Source of the DNA: Lepus europaeus
Taxonomy: Eukaryota; Chordata; Mammalia; Lagomorpha; Leporidae
Direction of reading: 5' to 3'
NCBI RefSeq assembly: GCF_033115175.1
Contig: NC_084850.1
Location: 110,777,939 to 110,841,938, forward strand
DNA: 64,000 bases
Within the stretch, counting starts at the first letter, position 1. Each line of letters opens with the position of its first letter. Under the pieces are notes generated by a model. The model made no database searches and was not told where the DNA came from. It saw nothing but the letters and a program-made list of their open reading frames with translations. This document shows positions 44,601 through 56,596 of the stretch, piece after piece. Made by a program: the position numbers and the translations under genes.

Positions 44601-45460
44601 GGTGGATGGGTGGGTGGGTGGTGGAATTCCCAGATGGCGGGCTTAAAAGATGTAGGGATGCCTGCTGGAAATCCTCATCTGAATGAATGGATAGAGCAAG
44701 TGTGTAAACTAATAAACAGGAACAGTTGTGTTTTGAGCTGACTCTTGTGAGTTTTGAGCTGTCTGGTAGGAACTGACTCAGCACCGAGTGGAAAGGAGAC
44801 TTTATCTTCAGTGCCAGGCGACTGGCATTCCCATGGTGTGCTACTGCCACCCCCTTTAGCAGGAGTCAGGTTCCAGTGAACCAGGAGGGTGAAAGGAAGT
44901 CTGGAAGCGGACAAGGTGCCGCTTTGGGGGAGCAAGGGCAGAAGCTCAGAGGCTGGAGGCAGCTTTGCGCACTGAGAGGCGCCCGAGTGGTGGGATCTCA
45001 GCTTCTAGTGGAGCCTTTCTCAGGCGGGGGGCTCCTTCTGCTCGTCTAGCTGGCCTCCCTCCCCTGCCCTGGCTCTCCGCTCCTACTCTTCTATGGTGTG
45101 GCTTGCCGCCAGGGCCCAGCCAGCCACACAGTCACGGGCTTCCCGCTGGCTCGCCTGACTCCTTGCCACCACTGATTCCCAAGCTGCCCTCTGGCTCTGT
45201 TTGGACCTCAGATGAGCCCAGGCTGAGAGGAGCGGTTTGAGAAGCTCTCCTTTTGAGCGTCACTTGGCACCTCTCAATGGAGAGTCTCAGGAAGCATGCC
45301 CTGCTGGGGCTGTCAAGTCCAGAGGCAGGGATTTCAGTCCAAGCTGGAGCTTTTGGATGGCTGTGGAGGGAGCCTCTAGGCCCATGGGTGTGAAGGCAGA
45401 TCACATCAGCTGGGTTCACCCTAAGTGCCAGGTGGAAATCATGAAGTTAAGAGGCCTTGA
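43526..45460 (+). other. 5' part of intron 1
   Basis: CpG content falls gradually after 43700. There is no repeat until the microsatellite at 44566. Open frames here are by-products of G+C content. Confidence 0.5.
44566..44626. repeat. (TG)n followed by (GGTG)n
   Basis: A compound microsatellite, about 12 TG units then about 8 GGTG/GGGT units. Purine/pyrimidine alternation could form Z-DNA. Confidence 0.95.
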
Positions 45461-45761
45461 AACTGCAAGAGCAGGGAAGGTACAAGGCCTGAATTGCAGT
45501 GGGTGCCGCTGGCATCCCATATCAGAGTGTGAGTTCAAATCCCAGCTACTCCGCTTCTGCTGCAGCTTCCTGCAATGCACCTGGGAAAGCAGCAGCAGAT
45601 GGCCCAAGTGCTTGGGCCCCTGCCACCCACATGGGAGACCTGGTGGAGTGCCTGCCTTCAGCCTGGCCTAGCCCCAGCCATTGCAGCCATCTGGGGAGTG
45701 AATCAGCAGCTGAAAGATATCTCTCTCTCTCTTTCTCTCTTTCAAATAAATAAATCTTTTT
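45461..45761 (+). mobile_element. C-SINE, sense, degenerate head
   Basis: The body starts clearly at 45509 (CTGGCATCCCATATCAG) and the tail is CAAATAAATAAATC. Duplication TTAAGAGGCCTTGAA at 45446-45460 and about 45762-45775 shows that the preceding ~45 bases also belong to the insertion. Confidence 0.88.
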
Positions 45762-45779
45762 AAGAGGCCTTGAATCTGG

Positions 45780-46600
45780 AACATCTAAAAGAATGAGATG
45801 GGGACCTGGGGCCTCATCAGCACCCCCATTTGCTATAAAAGCTCAGATAAACGTCTTTTATAGCAACTCTTGCTTTTATAGCGAATTTGTCAGCGTGAGA
45901 GTAAATCAATCCCATTCCCACTTTGCCACTCCTAGAAGGCCTCTGGAGTTCTTCCATCTTTTAATTCGATGCAGCTTTTCTGGCTCTCTAACTGATTCTT
46001 TGCAGTCTAGCAAAGATGTAATGTCTAAAAAGCCACATGAAGAGAATGGAAAGTTCATCATGAACTTGTCTATGATTGTGTTTGGATGTTTATAAGGCGA
46101 TAGGAGTTTTGATTCTGTTCCTAAAAGAACTCATGAAACCTATTGACACCTGAGGATTTTTGAAGGTCCTCTTCACTTCCTTCTGCAGCAAGGCTGGAGA
46201 TGGAGCATGCGTGTGGTGGCTGCTCAGAAAAGCTTCATGAATCTTTTTACACGTGGGGAAAACTGGTGCCGTAGTGGTTTCACCAGTCAGGGAAACCAAG
46301 CAAGGTCTCTGAAAGCCAGAGAAGATCTCGTCAGCCAAAGAAGTATTCTGGAATACCACATTTGGAGATAAGCATTAGGGCCTGAGCACCTGGCTCCGGA
46401 TATGCAATTAAGGTCTCACCAGAAGCAGGCTAGAAATTTCTATTTGGATTGGAAACATGTAATCGAGTGACAAAAATCACTGAGCAATAGAAAAGGAGAT
46501 ATGCAGGGGAGAGCAGGACGTTTGTGTCTGGCATTGTCTTCATTAGTAACACTTCCTGTGCAAGGTCACTACTTCTCATTTCACAGGCTTGTGCGCTGCG
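45780..46600. other. Unique intron sequence, no feature
   Basis: No repeat or exon recognised on either strand. Confidence 0.4.
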
Positions 46601-47290
46601 TGGCACACCTGTGTTCCTACCCGGTCAGCCCTCACCCTGTAATTGCAGCTCAGCCCTTCTCTTCTGGATTACGACTATAACATTCTCACTTTGAGTCTCT
46701 CACTCTGGTTCATTCTACTTTCTCTGGTCTTTTAAGTATATTTATTTTGTACTTGTCTAATCACAGCACTCCCTTGCCCACAAACTTAGAACAACAGCCC
46801 CCTGTTCTCTCTTGAGTTAAGTAGAAAGTTCTCAGTTGTTTTCAGGGGGCTGCACAGTTTGCTTCCAGCTTAATTTTCCAGTTTGTCTTCCCCTGGTTTC
46901 CTAAAATCTAACCAAAATAGACTACCTGTCCTCATAGAACTTGGGTCACATTTTCCTTCTTCTTGGCAGGTGCTTCTTTCTGAACCTGGAATGCTTCCCC
47001 TCAGCCACTTCTCTGTCCAAATCCGGCCCCTCGTGGAGTGATGACCTCAGTTTGATGAAACCTTTCCTTATTCTTCACATGGGAAAGCCTTCTGCCTTCT
47101 TTGAATACTCACAGCTCTTCACTCTCTCATGTGGTGCTCACTGCACGTTGCATACATTGTAATAATTTATGCTCTCTTCTTGGACTCCGAGCCTTTGAAG
47201 GAAGAGGTCATGCTGTGTCTTACTCTTATTTGTATTTCCCACAGGGCCTAGCAGAGCACCTTGTGCCATGCAGGTATTTGTGTTGTTGAC
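46600..47290 (+). mobile_element. L2 3' end, sense
   Basis: Order of phrases: GTTTGCTTCCAGCTTAATTT, CTTCTTTCTGAACCTGGAATG, CTTGGACTCCGAGCC and CCCACAGGGCCTAGCAGAGC. A long (~700 bp) ancient L2 remnant. Confidence 0.8.
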
Positions 47291-47439
47291 TTAACAATTC
47301 CCTGTAATGCCAATGATTGGACTGGAAAGGAGCTGAGAGAAACATGTGCACAGGTAAATAGGGCTTTGTGCCCCCATGAGTCTACATACGTGGAAATTGT
47401 GGCTTGCTGGCGACAGAGGTTGCTTTTATATCCACGAAC

Positions 47440-47860
47440 ATCCTCTGTTTAAGCAATAACCTCCTTTGTTGGGGGTTGTAAGATGAGAGCCTGACTGCAG
47501 CCACAAGCTGGAGTTTGCATTTATTATTTTTGTTGGCCACTTTGCTCTGGGCCCTTCCAAAGTAGTTGAATGGTTTCCTCAGTAAACGCAAATATGCATG
47601 CTACATCCATTCCCCTTTCAGAGAGCACAACTGAAATTGGTAATTGAAAGTGAAGAGAGAGTTTAAAAAGAAGGCTTACTTTTGCCAGGCGATAGCGTAG
47701 TATGAAACTTGTAGCTTCCAAGTAATGATTAATGCCCAGGTTAAAGATTCCCTTCCAAAATGGCAGTGTGAATAATTACCTCTCCAGGTTCCTGTTCATA
47801 GTGACTTTCTCTAGCCAGCACCTTGGTTCTTGATTGTGTGATTTTTTTGACTGCTAGCTT
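47440..47860. other. Repeat-free AT-rich block, possible intronic enhancer
   Basis: No repeat. It contains several homeodomain-like sites (TAATGATTAATG near 47725; TAATTACC near 47773). Inference only; conservation across mammals would decide. Confidence 0.25.
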
Positions 47861-47899
47861 TTATGTGCTGTTCGATTTTTGGAGAAGGTGGTTATTTTA

Positions 47900-48231
47900 T
47901 TATTTAAAATAGATTTTATTAATTTATTTGAGAGGCAGAATTGCAGACAGAGAGGAAGAGGCAGAGAGAAAGATCTTCCATCTGCTGGTTCACTCCCTAG
48001 ATGGCCACAATGGCAGAGCTGTACCAATCCAAAGCCAGGAGCCTGGAGCTTCCTCCAGGTCTCCTACACAGGTGCAGGGACCCAAGCACTTGGGCCATCT
48101 TCCACTGCTTTCCTAGGCACATTAACCAGGATCTGGATCAGAAGAGGAATAGCAGGGACATGAATTGGCACCCATATGGGATGCCGGAGCCGCAGGCAGA
48201 GTCTTAGCCTACTACGCCACAGCCCTGCCCT
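47900..48231 (-). mobile_element. C-SINE, antisense
   Basis: ATTTTATTAATTTATTTGAGAGGC to CTACGCCACAGCCCTGCCC. Confidence 0.93.
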
Positions 48232-48342
48232 GAGGATGGTCTTTTAAACCTGGTCTTTCTCTGGGAAAATTAGATTTAGTTCTGTCATTTCTAATGATTC
48301 CTGAGCTCTACCTAGAAACTTACTTTTTAAAATGGATGCTTT

Positions 48343-48670
48343 GGGGCCAGCGCTGTGGTGCAGCAGATTAATGCCCTGGCATGAAGCACTGGCATCCCAT
48401 ATGGGCGCTGGTTCTAGTCCCAGCTGCTCCTCTTCCGATCCAGCTCTCTGCTATGGCCTGGGAAAGCAATAGAAGATTGCCCAAGTCCTCAGGCCCCTGC
48501 ATCCATCTGGAAGAAGCTCCTGACTCCTGGCTTTGGACTGGTGCAGCTCTGGCCGTTGCGGCCAATTGGGGAGTGAACCAGCGGATGGAAGACCTCTCTC
48601 TCTCTCTGCTTCTCCTCTCTCTGTGTAACTCTGACTTTCAAATAAATAAATAAATCTTTAAAAAATTAAA
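48343..48670 (+). mobile_element. C-SINE, sense
   Basis: GGGGCCAGCGCTGTGGTGCAG head and CAAATAAATAAATAAATC tail. Flanking duplication AAAATGGATGCTT. Confidence 0.96.
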
Positions 48671-48854
48671 TAAAATGGATGCTTAATGATAAGATAGTTT
48701 TAGAGAGTTTTTAAAAATTCACAGAAGATGCATATTATGAAAAATGCACAGATTTCAATTTTTGCACCTGAATCTTTTGATTAAATTTTTCCACAAACTT
48801 TCTTAAGTGCTCTTATATACTTGAAATACAAGGATGAAGAATGTATGTAATTAT

Positions 48855-49158
48855 TTTTCAAAGATTTATTTATTTATTTGAAAGGAGATAGAAAGAGAGG
48901 GAAAGATGTCTTCCATTCACTGGTTTACTTTCCAGATAGCCATAATGGCTGGGGCTGGGCCAGGCTAAAGCCAGAAGCCTGGAATTCCATCCAGGTTTTC
49001 CACTTGGGTGTCAGGGGCCCAAGTACCTGTTGCTTTCCCAGTTACATTAGCAGAGATCTGGATCAGAAGTGGAGCAGGCGGGTTTGGAACTGGTGCTCTG
49101 ATATGGGCTGTTGGTATCACAAGCAGCAGGTTCACCCACTACCACAGCTCCGGTCCCA
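48855..49158 (-). mobile_element. C-SINE, antisense
   Basis: Flanking duplication approximately TATGTAATT. With the previous copy it forms a tail-to-tail inverted pair. Confidence 0.93.
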
Positions 49159-49159
49159 G

Positions 49160-50430
49160 AAGGTATGTAATTCTTTCTCTCCAGGACTTTTCTGTCTTGT
49201 GGAGAAATAGACACAGAGGTATCTCAGTTGGTAAATATTATAATACAAATAGGTCAACCGACCGTGGGAGCACAGAGAGGAACCATGCAGGAACCGAGTG
49301 CCTGGATGTTGAACAATGATACTGAGAAGTGGTGATGCTGAGAGGGTGATGCTAAATGTCTAAGGAACGTGCAGGTAGAGGATCTGTGGGCTTCTGTAAG
49401 AACATTCTGAAGTTGGAAACAAAAGTCTAGGGGAGGGTCCTTTTTCTGGGCGAAGGCCTTACCCCAATTCAAAACACTTCTCATTCCATTATCTTCATGA
49501 GTTTGATGAAAAAGTGTGCACTTAATGGACACAAAAATCAACATACAGAGTAAGATGAAATTCACAGGGTGGGCAAACTGTGATTGAACCAGTAAGCAGC
49601 CTGCCTCTCCATTTATAGTCTGCTGACAATTTTCCAGTTCAGCTCATTTAAAAAGCAGCACCAAACAAGACAGCTGCCATCATAGATTGTCATTGCCTTC
49701 AGGCCTCGGCTGGCAACTTGTTGCACCCTCCACATAGCACCGTGTCTGGGACCTGGGGGAAGACCTTCAGTCACCATTTGTAGATGGACAGTTTGATTGA
49801 AATAATCGCAGCAGGGCATCAAGCCATTCTATTTCAAATATCCCTGTGAGATTTAATCATATTTTCCAAGATAATACTTCCCAAAGAAAAAGAAATGCAA
49901 GATAACAAAATGTCAGAGGAAATTTGCAGTTCTCAGAGCAAGAGATCCATTTGGACAGGCAACAAGTCAGGGCCTAGTTAATTGCTAAGGATCTTGGCTA
50001 TCAAATCACCCCAGGACACTGTTCTAAGAGATTTAGAAACTATAAGGAGTTCTGGCAGCAGGATTTTCAGGTCAAGATTTAAGGAAAAAGTTTGTGCTAG
50101 AGAAGTCATTGGTAGCATTGCTAAGCTCCTAAGTGTTCCAGATGATAATTGATTGCACCTGGATGTTACGGGTGTATGGCACACTCTGGCCTCAGAAACC
50201 TCTGGAGCACTCATTCCCGAACTGAATGATTCACTCGCCCGTAATCCTTAGCTCATGCTGGATGCCTCTTTACGCATTGTTCTCCAAGGAGAAGATAAAT
50301 GGATTTGGACAAAATGACTTGGATTATCCCAGAGATTTGGGGTTGTAAATTGCATAGACTGGGTTTAAAACTTTTTTATGAGTAATAGATAGATCCAAAC
50401 AGAATTTAGGGCAGACTTTCTGCCTTAGCC
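49160..50430. other. Repeat-poor intron sequence
   Basis: About 1.2 kb without a young repeat; 49590-50330 is the longest repeat-free stretch in this part and a candidate for conserved non-coding sequence. No exon seen. Confidence 0.3.
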
Positions 50431-50779
50431 TTTTTTTTTTTTTTTTTTTGACAGGCAGAGTGGGTAGTGAGAGAGAGAGAGACAAAGAGAAAGGTCTTCC
50501 TTTGCCGATGGTTCACCCTCCAATGCCGCCCCGGGCGGCGCACTGTGGCCAGCACACCGCGCTGATCCGAAGGCAGGAGCCAGGTTCTTCTCCTGTTCTC
50601 CCATGGGGTGCAGGGCCCAAGCACTTGGGCCATCCTTCACTGCACTCCCGGGCCATAGCAGAGAGCTGGCCTGGAAGAGGGGCAACCGGGACAGAATCTG
50701 ACACCCCGACTGGGACTAGAACCCGGTGTGCCAGTGCCGCAAGGCGGAGGATTAGCCTAGTGATCCACGGCGCTGGCCC
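50431..50779 (-). mobile_element. C-SINE, short-tail type, antisense
   Basis: Poly(T) then GACAGGCAGAGTGGGTAGTG, ending CCACGGCGCTGGCCCC. Flanking duplication CTGCCTTAGC. The body has the same extra GC-rich block as 34407-34747 (GGCGGCGCACTGTGGCCAGCAC). Confidence 0.95.
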
Positions 50780-50800
50780 CTGCCTTAGCTTTGAAATATT

Positions 50801-51108
50801 ACTGGGGCAGCTTGTGGTGCAGCGGGTTCGGCTTGCACGCCTGCATCCCATATTGCAGTGCCAGCTATTCTGTTTCTAATCCAGCTGACTGCTTAAGGAT
50901 CTTGGGTGGCAGCAGATGATGGCCCAAGTACTTGGGTTCCTGCTACCCCTGGGGGTGACCCGGATGGAGTTCTGGGCTCTTGACTTCAGCCTGGCCCAGT
51001 CCTGACTGTTGCAGGTATTTAACAAGTGGATCAGTGGATGGAAGGTCTCTCTCCATCTTTCTGTCATTCTGCCTTTCAAGTAGATAGAAATAAACATTTT
51101 TTATAAAA
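50801..51108 (+). mobile_element. C-SINE relative, sense
   Basis: GGGGCAGCTTGTGGTGCAGCG head, CTGCATCCCATATTGCAG, CCTTTCAAGTAGATAG tail. Only 22 bases from the antisense copy at its left. Confidence 0.88.
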
Positions 51109-51114
51109 TGAAAT

Positions 51115-51714
51115 ATCATTGCAATATTTATTCTGTCCCGTTCTTACATTTTCCTGTAGTGTGATAGGTGTGACTTGTTTCTTCTTCAGCCACTGTCTGC
51201 AGTGTCCATCTAGTTGTACTTATTGAGTATCTCTTTAGTGTTAATTTCATCCCAGGATCCTCTAGCAGAAGACCCTGACCTGTCACTTATTGTGTGGGTG
51301 GCTGAGATGAATGGCCCTGCCAGTTGCAAAGATCCAAGAATGTTCCACACTACTGATTAAATTAGGGCCACACGATGAGAATTGAGCCAAGGTTTGGCAG
51401 GCCCATTGTGAAGTGGTGAGGAAGTGGTGGTGTGGCCACATCCCCCACCTACAGAAACTCTGCCCCAGAGTGGCTATTCTTTATAGGAACACCACCAGAC
51501 AGTGACTCAGCGTTTGTCAGACCAAGGCTCTGATTCCTTTCAATACCCAATGTTGAAATTGTTTCCACTTAGATGTTAACTCAGCTTTCTAAAGGATAGG
51601 GTCTTATCATATCACCATTAGCTATTCATGGATCCAGTGCCCTCAGCCACATGAGTAGGTGGTGGGGTCTTACTCATTTTTATATCCTTGTGCCCTAGCA
51701 AAGGACTGGTGGGA
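51115..51714. other. Unique intron sequence
   Basis: No supportable gene; possible diverged MIR/L2 traces only. Confidence 0.35.
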
Positions 51715-51998
51715 GGCTCTCTGTGGGTCTGGGTAATGACATCTTCCATCTTCTGATTCATGCCCCAAATGGCCATAACAGCTGGAATTATGCCAGGCTG
51801 AAACCAGGAGCCAGGAGCTTCTTCCGGGTCTCCCACATGGGTGCAGGGACCCAAGCACTGGGCCATCTTCTGCTGCTTTTCCAGGCACATTAACAGGGAG
51901 CTGGATTGGAAGTGGAGCAACCGGATCTCCAACCAGTACCGTATAGGATGCTGGCACCACAGGCGGTGGCTTAACCCACTGTGCCACAAAGCCAGTGC
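51715..51998 (-). mobile_element. C-SINE, antisense, without a normal tail
   Basis: The body from CATCTTCCATCTTCTG to CACTGTGCCACAAAGCCAGTGC is clear, but the AATAAAT tail is lost or replaced at the left end. Confidence 0.85.
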
Positions 51999-52099
51999 TG
52001 CTATCCAGATTTTTGCAAGAGTGTCTCTCATCCAGTCCCCTGCATGGACTGTCTAATCATGGAACCATGGAACCTCAGACTAGGAGGACCCCTGAGATG

Positions 52100-52240
52100 G
52101 TAACTGCCTGCATTTCAGGGAGCAGCCTGTGAGGCTCAGTGAGTTTGAGGGGATTTATCTGGGGTCACACAGGAGTTAAAAGTAGAGCTGGAATTACAGC
52201 TCAGTCCTAGAGTCTGGAATTCCCTTCACTATATCACAGG
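52100..52240 (-). mobile_element. MIR, antisense
   Basis: GTGAGGCTCAGTGAGTT, GGGGTCACACAGGAGTTAAA, AGAGCTGGAATTACAGC and TTCACTATATCACAGGC follow the complement of the MIR core and head. Confidence 0.8.
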
Positions 52241-52244
52241 CATG

Positions 52245-52390
52245 TATTGAATTCAGTGCTTGAGTGGCCACCACATGTCAGGCCCCATGCCAGGCCCCAG
52301 TGATAGGCAGGCGAGAATAAATAGCACCAGGGCATTCAGCAAGTCCTTGTGCAGGATTTTGCTCAGCGTTGCAGTCTGTGGTGACACTTG
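52245..52390. mobile_element. L2/MIR-like fragment
   Basis: CCACCACATGTCAGGCCCCATGCC...AGTGATAGGCAGG resembles the 'table of sizes' end shared by L2 and related elements. Short and diverged. Confidence 0.45.
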
Positions 52391-52559
52391 GCTGCCCTCT
52401 GCGAATCTCGTGTCTGGGGCTGCTTGCATGCTACTCAGGAGTCCTGAGAAGTTGCTGCCCCAAGGCCAGTTCTTGGTCACTTTGGAAGGTACTGGAGTCC
52501 CAAAGGCTTCCCTGTCTACATCACTTGCCTTGTACTCCTTACCTGATTTGTGATGACAT

Positions 52560-53275
52560 TTTAAACAGATTTATTGAGATATAATTCATATACCATACAG
52601 CTCATGCATTTAAACTATAAAACTCAGTAGTGCTCATATTCAGGGTTGTAAATTTATCACCACAATCAATTTTAGAATAGTCTCTCATTACTCCTAAAAG
52701 AAATCCTATGTCCCTTAGCCATCACTCCCCAGTCCCCCTCTCTCCAGCCCTAGGCAACCTCTAGTTTTCTTTTTTTTTCTGTCTCTATAGATTTTCCTAT
52801 TCTTGACATTCCATAGAAATAAAATACTTGTCTACATAAAGTACAATGTTTTCCTTTCGTGTGTGCCTTCTTTCCCATAAGCACAATGTTTTCAAGGTTC
52901 ATCCATGTAGCATGCATCGCTACTTGATTATTTATTATAAGGTCAAGTACTATTCCATTGTGTGGGTATACAACATTTTATGTATCCCTCTGTCAATGGG
53001 CATTTGACTTGTTTGTATTTTAACGCTATTAGAGACAGTGCTGCAGTAAGCATTTGTATACACATTTGTGTGTGGTCGTATGTTTGTGTTTCTCCTGGGT
53101 AGATACATAGGAATGGAACTGTTGGGTCATATGGTAACTCTATGTTAAGCCATCAGCAGCAGTACCAGACTGTTTTCCAGAGTGACTGTGCCCTTTTACC
53201 TGCCCACCAGCAGAGTGCACTAATTCTAGCATCTCTGTATCCTTGCCGACCCAATTGTCTGTCTTTTTAATTAAG
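52560..53275 (-). mobile_element. Old L1 3' end, antisense
   Basis: Phrases: TTATTGAGATATAATTCATA, GCACAATGTTTTCAAGG, GGTTCATCCATGTAGCATG, GGTAACTCTATGTTAAGCC and TTTTCCAGAGTGACTG. L1M type, strongly 5' truncated. Confidence 0.88.
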
Positions 53276-53279
53276 TGAA

Positions 53280-54208
53280 ATCATTTTATCTCGGCTCATT
53301 AACAATTCTACGCAGGGGCTCAGTGACAAAGCCATGTCTGTTCTGCCAGCCATGGTAAGATACTAGCAAGGGTCAGCCAGTGGTGCCTGCTACCCTCTCA
53401 CTGCTCACTGCACGACCACTATAAGTGCATAAATTGCCTTTCAGTGAATTAGGAAAAGGCACCCTGTCTGGTTACATATAGTTCCTTGGACCCAGGGCTT
53501 GGTCACAAGACAGACTTTGGGCTAATCAGGAAAAATCCCAGGACTCAAGACGTGGAGAGCGATGGGCAGGCTGGAGTTGAGGGCCCACTTGCTCTTTTGA
53601 TGGGTGTGACAGTGGTGTAGCAATCTTGCCGGCCAACCATATATGCAGTCCTGGCTGGCAGTGGCTTAGCTCTAAGTGATAGAGAGCTCTGGGCCTCGTA
53701 TTCTCTTATGATTATTTGAAAGGAGGACAAAACAGAAAGCTGTGCTTGCACGTCAGCAGCATCCTTACATCCCTAGGTTTCCTGGAACCAAGTCAGAAAT
53801 GCAAACTTTGGAACTCATCCAAGACCAACTGAATCCACCTCTGCAGTTTAGCAAACGTGCTCAGGTGACTCTTAAATGCACTGAAATTTGAGAAGCACTT
53901 GTCCGAAGAATGAGTGCAACCCTTTGCCAAGTCAGGGTGGCTTACCTGTTTATAACTGCCACGTGGTAGCTCACTTTCCCTCTCCCTTTTCTTTCTCACT
54001 GAATCCTCTGAACTCCCTTTCCTAAGTCCCTGACATTCCTGAGATAAGCATGTGCAGCCTTTAGGTTTCTGCTCCCTTCTCTAACTGAAAAACAAACCCA
54101 ACCCTTCGGGGGCCCTTAACTTCATCTCCTTTTAGGTCTTCCTGCCAGGAGTGCAGCCCTTGTAACGTGGGCCTTCGATGGCTAGTCCCTAAAGTTAAGG
54201 TGTACCTC
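53280..54208. other. Unique intron sequence with one MER5 copy
   Basis: No exon seen; the only element is at 53780-53902. Confidence 0.4.
53780..53902. mobile_element. MER5-type DNA transposon fragment
   Basis: AACTTTGGAACTCATCC to AATGCACTGAAATTTGAGAAGCACTTG; the right end is the typical terminal sequence of MER5. Confidence 0.6.
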
Positions 54209-54500
54209 ATGGGGGCTGGCATTGTGGCACAACCTGCAATGCCAGTATCCCATATCAGACTGCTCGCTCAAGTCCCAGATGTTCCACCTCTGACCCAGCT
54301 CCCTGCTAATGCACCTGGGAAAGCAGTGGAAGATGGCCCAAGTCCTTGGTCTGAGGGAGACTGAGATGAAGTTCCAGGCTCCTGGCTTCCACCTGGCCCA
54401 GCCCTGGCCATTGTGGTCATTAAAGGATTGAACCAGTGGGTGGAAGAGCTCTCTGAATGTCTCTCCCTCTCTGTCACTCTGCCTTTCAAATACTTGTTTT
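54209..54500 (+). mobile_element. C-SINE relative, sense
   Basis: GGGGGCTGGCATTGTGGCAC head to CTGCCTTTCAAATAC. Confidence 0.9.
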
Positions 54501-54515
54501 TAAAACATGTACCTT

Positions 54516-54868
54516 GGGGCCGGTGCCATGGCTTAACAGGCTAATCCTCTGCCTTGCGGCGCCAGCACACCGGGTTCTAGTCCCGGTTGGGGCGCTGGAT
54601 TCTATCCTGGTTGCCCCTCTTCCAGTCCAGCTCTCTGCTGTGGCCCGGGAGTGCAGTGGAGGATGGCCCAGGTGCTTGGGCCCTGCACCCGCATGGGAGA
54701 CCAGGAGAAGCACCTGGCTCCTGGCTTCGGATCAGCACAATGCGCTGGCCGCAGCGGCCATTGGAGGGTGAACCAGCGGCAAAAAGGAAGACCTTTCTCT
54801 CTGTCTCTCTCTCTCACTATCCACTTTGCCTGTCAAAAAATAAATAAATAAATAAAAATAAATAAATA
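54516..54868 (+). mobile_element. C-SINE, short-tail type, sense
   Basis: Flanking duplication AAAACATGTACCTT (54502-54515 and about 54869-54882), perfect. It inserted at the tail of the preceding SINE, giving a head-to-tail tandem. The tail is (AAATA)n. Confidence 0.96.
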
Positions 54869-54889
54869 AAACATGTACCTTGGAAGAAC

Positions 54890-55475
54890 TCCAGCTCCTT
54901 AAGGAAACCAGGCTAGTTTGATAAGGGCTGCACTGCCTCTCCCATAAGACCTTGTCCTGGGGCTGAGAATTCCTGGAATTGACCATTCCTGAAGACATGA
55001 GGGACTACATACCTTTGTACCAGAAATCAGTGCTACTGGACTTAGGGTTGGGAAGAACATCCCACCTTGGAGGGTAAGTGAGAGTAAAACCAGCAGGAAG
55101 GTCAGCAGAGCACACCCAGACCCCTACGTTAAGTCCTCCAGCCTACAAGTTGCGCAGGTCAGGAAGACTAAATTGTTAACAGCACTTAAAGGGGGCCTCT
55201 TACCTTTTCAGGGAGCTGGATGGGTAAGTGGTTCCCACTGATATGTGGACAAGCTGAAGATACCTGGGGAGCCTGATGAAATGAGATTTCCGGCCCCATC
55301 TCCGTGTGTTTTGATTTGGTAAATCTGGGGTAAGGACCAGGAATCTGGGTGGGGCAGGAGTTGCTCTGCACACTAAGTGCGAGCAGGCCAATTTGGCCCA
55401 CTGCCTGTTTTAATATGATTGCTTGAGGTAAGGATGATTTTAAATACCTTAAATGGTTGAGAAAATTAAAAGGAA
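54890..55475. other. Unique intron sequence
   Basis: No supportable gene or repeat. Confidence 0.4.

Positions 55476-55478
<3 letters not shown>

Positions 55479-55508
<30 letters not shown>
55479..55508. repeat. (TA)n microsatellite at a SINE tail
   Basis: About 15 TA units directly beside the antisense SINE tail, from which it probably grew. Confidence 0.95.
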
Positions 55509-55511
<3 letters not shown>

Positions 55512-55803
55512 ATTTATTTATTTATTTGAAAGGTAGAGTTAGAGAGAGACTTTCCATATGCTGATTCACTCCCCAAATAGCTGCAATAACTGGGGTTGGG
55601 CTAGGCTGAAGCCAGGAACCAGGAGCTTCATCCAAGTCTCCCATGTGGGTGCAGGGGCCCAAGCACTTCGGCCATATTCTGCTGCTTTCCCACATGCATT
55701 AGCAGGGAGCTGGTTTGGAAGTGGAGCAGCCAGGACTCTAACTAGTACCCATACAGGATGTGTCATAGCAGGCAGTGGCTTCACCCATTATGCCACAACC
55801 CAG
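55509..55803 (-). mobile_element. C-SINE, antisense
   Basis: AAAGATTTATTTATTTATTTG to CATTATGCCACAACCC. Confidence 0.93.
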
Positions 55804-55804
55804 G

Positions 55805-56596
55805 AAAATAATATTTTATGGCATATATAAGTAATAAAAAATTGAAATTTCCATGTCACTGGAACAAAGCCATGTTCATTCATCTGGGTATTATCTGTGT
55901 TTATTTGGTGCTACAGTGGCAGAGTTGAGTGGTTGTGACAGAAAACATAGGGTCCTCAAAGTTGAAAAACTATCTTTTATGGAAAAAGTTTGCTAACTCC
56001 TAATCCAGCCCTTGTCATTCAAAGTGTGTGGTTCAAGGACCAGCCTCACCTGAGAGCGTTATAGAAATGTAGCTATTCTTAAAGGCCATCTCAGACTTAA
56101 GTCAAAAGTTACCTTTCAACGGGAGCCTAGGTGTTTAGGGCTGCTTCCTGCCTACCCTGAGGCTCAACTCAGAATTCCCTGTGAAGGTCTAGGCCAGCAT
56201 GCTGTTAACTATCATTTTATACCATACTGTTCATTTGTCTGATCCATGACTGGGTGTCTCATTCTTTAAATGCTGGCGCTTGATAACCTCTGAATCTTTT
56301 AGATGCTTTAGAAACTGTCTCTGTTTTATTCTCACAAATTCTCTAAGAACCAACTTCCTAATCCAAGGCCAGAGGTGGCCTGGCCTTTGCTACTTGCTGA
56401 CAGACTTCCTTGATAACTGCCAGGATTTCTGGGAAGCAGGCTTAGATGTCTCCAGTTCTGCTGCTCTGCCTGGATCCTGCCGTGTGCTCTGCCTCACAGC
56501 TCTCCATAGCCTCCTACGCCTTCTCCGCTTCCCAGAGAAGCTCTCCGATGTGCTATGGGCAGCAGGGTGCATTGTAATTCAGTTGTAAATGATGGA
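55805..56596. other. Intron sequence with one MER5A copy
   Basis: Otherwise unique. The ORF at 56280-56588 (102 codons) shows no domain. Confidence 0.4.
56016..56135. mobile_element. MER5A fragment
   Basis: CAAAGTGTGTGGTTCAAGGACCAGC...CACCTGAGAGCGTTATAGAAATG follows the MER5A terminal sequence. Confidence 0.7.
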
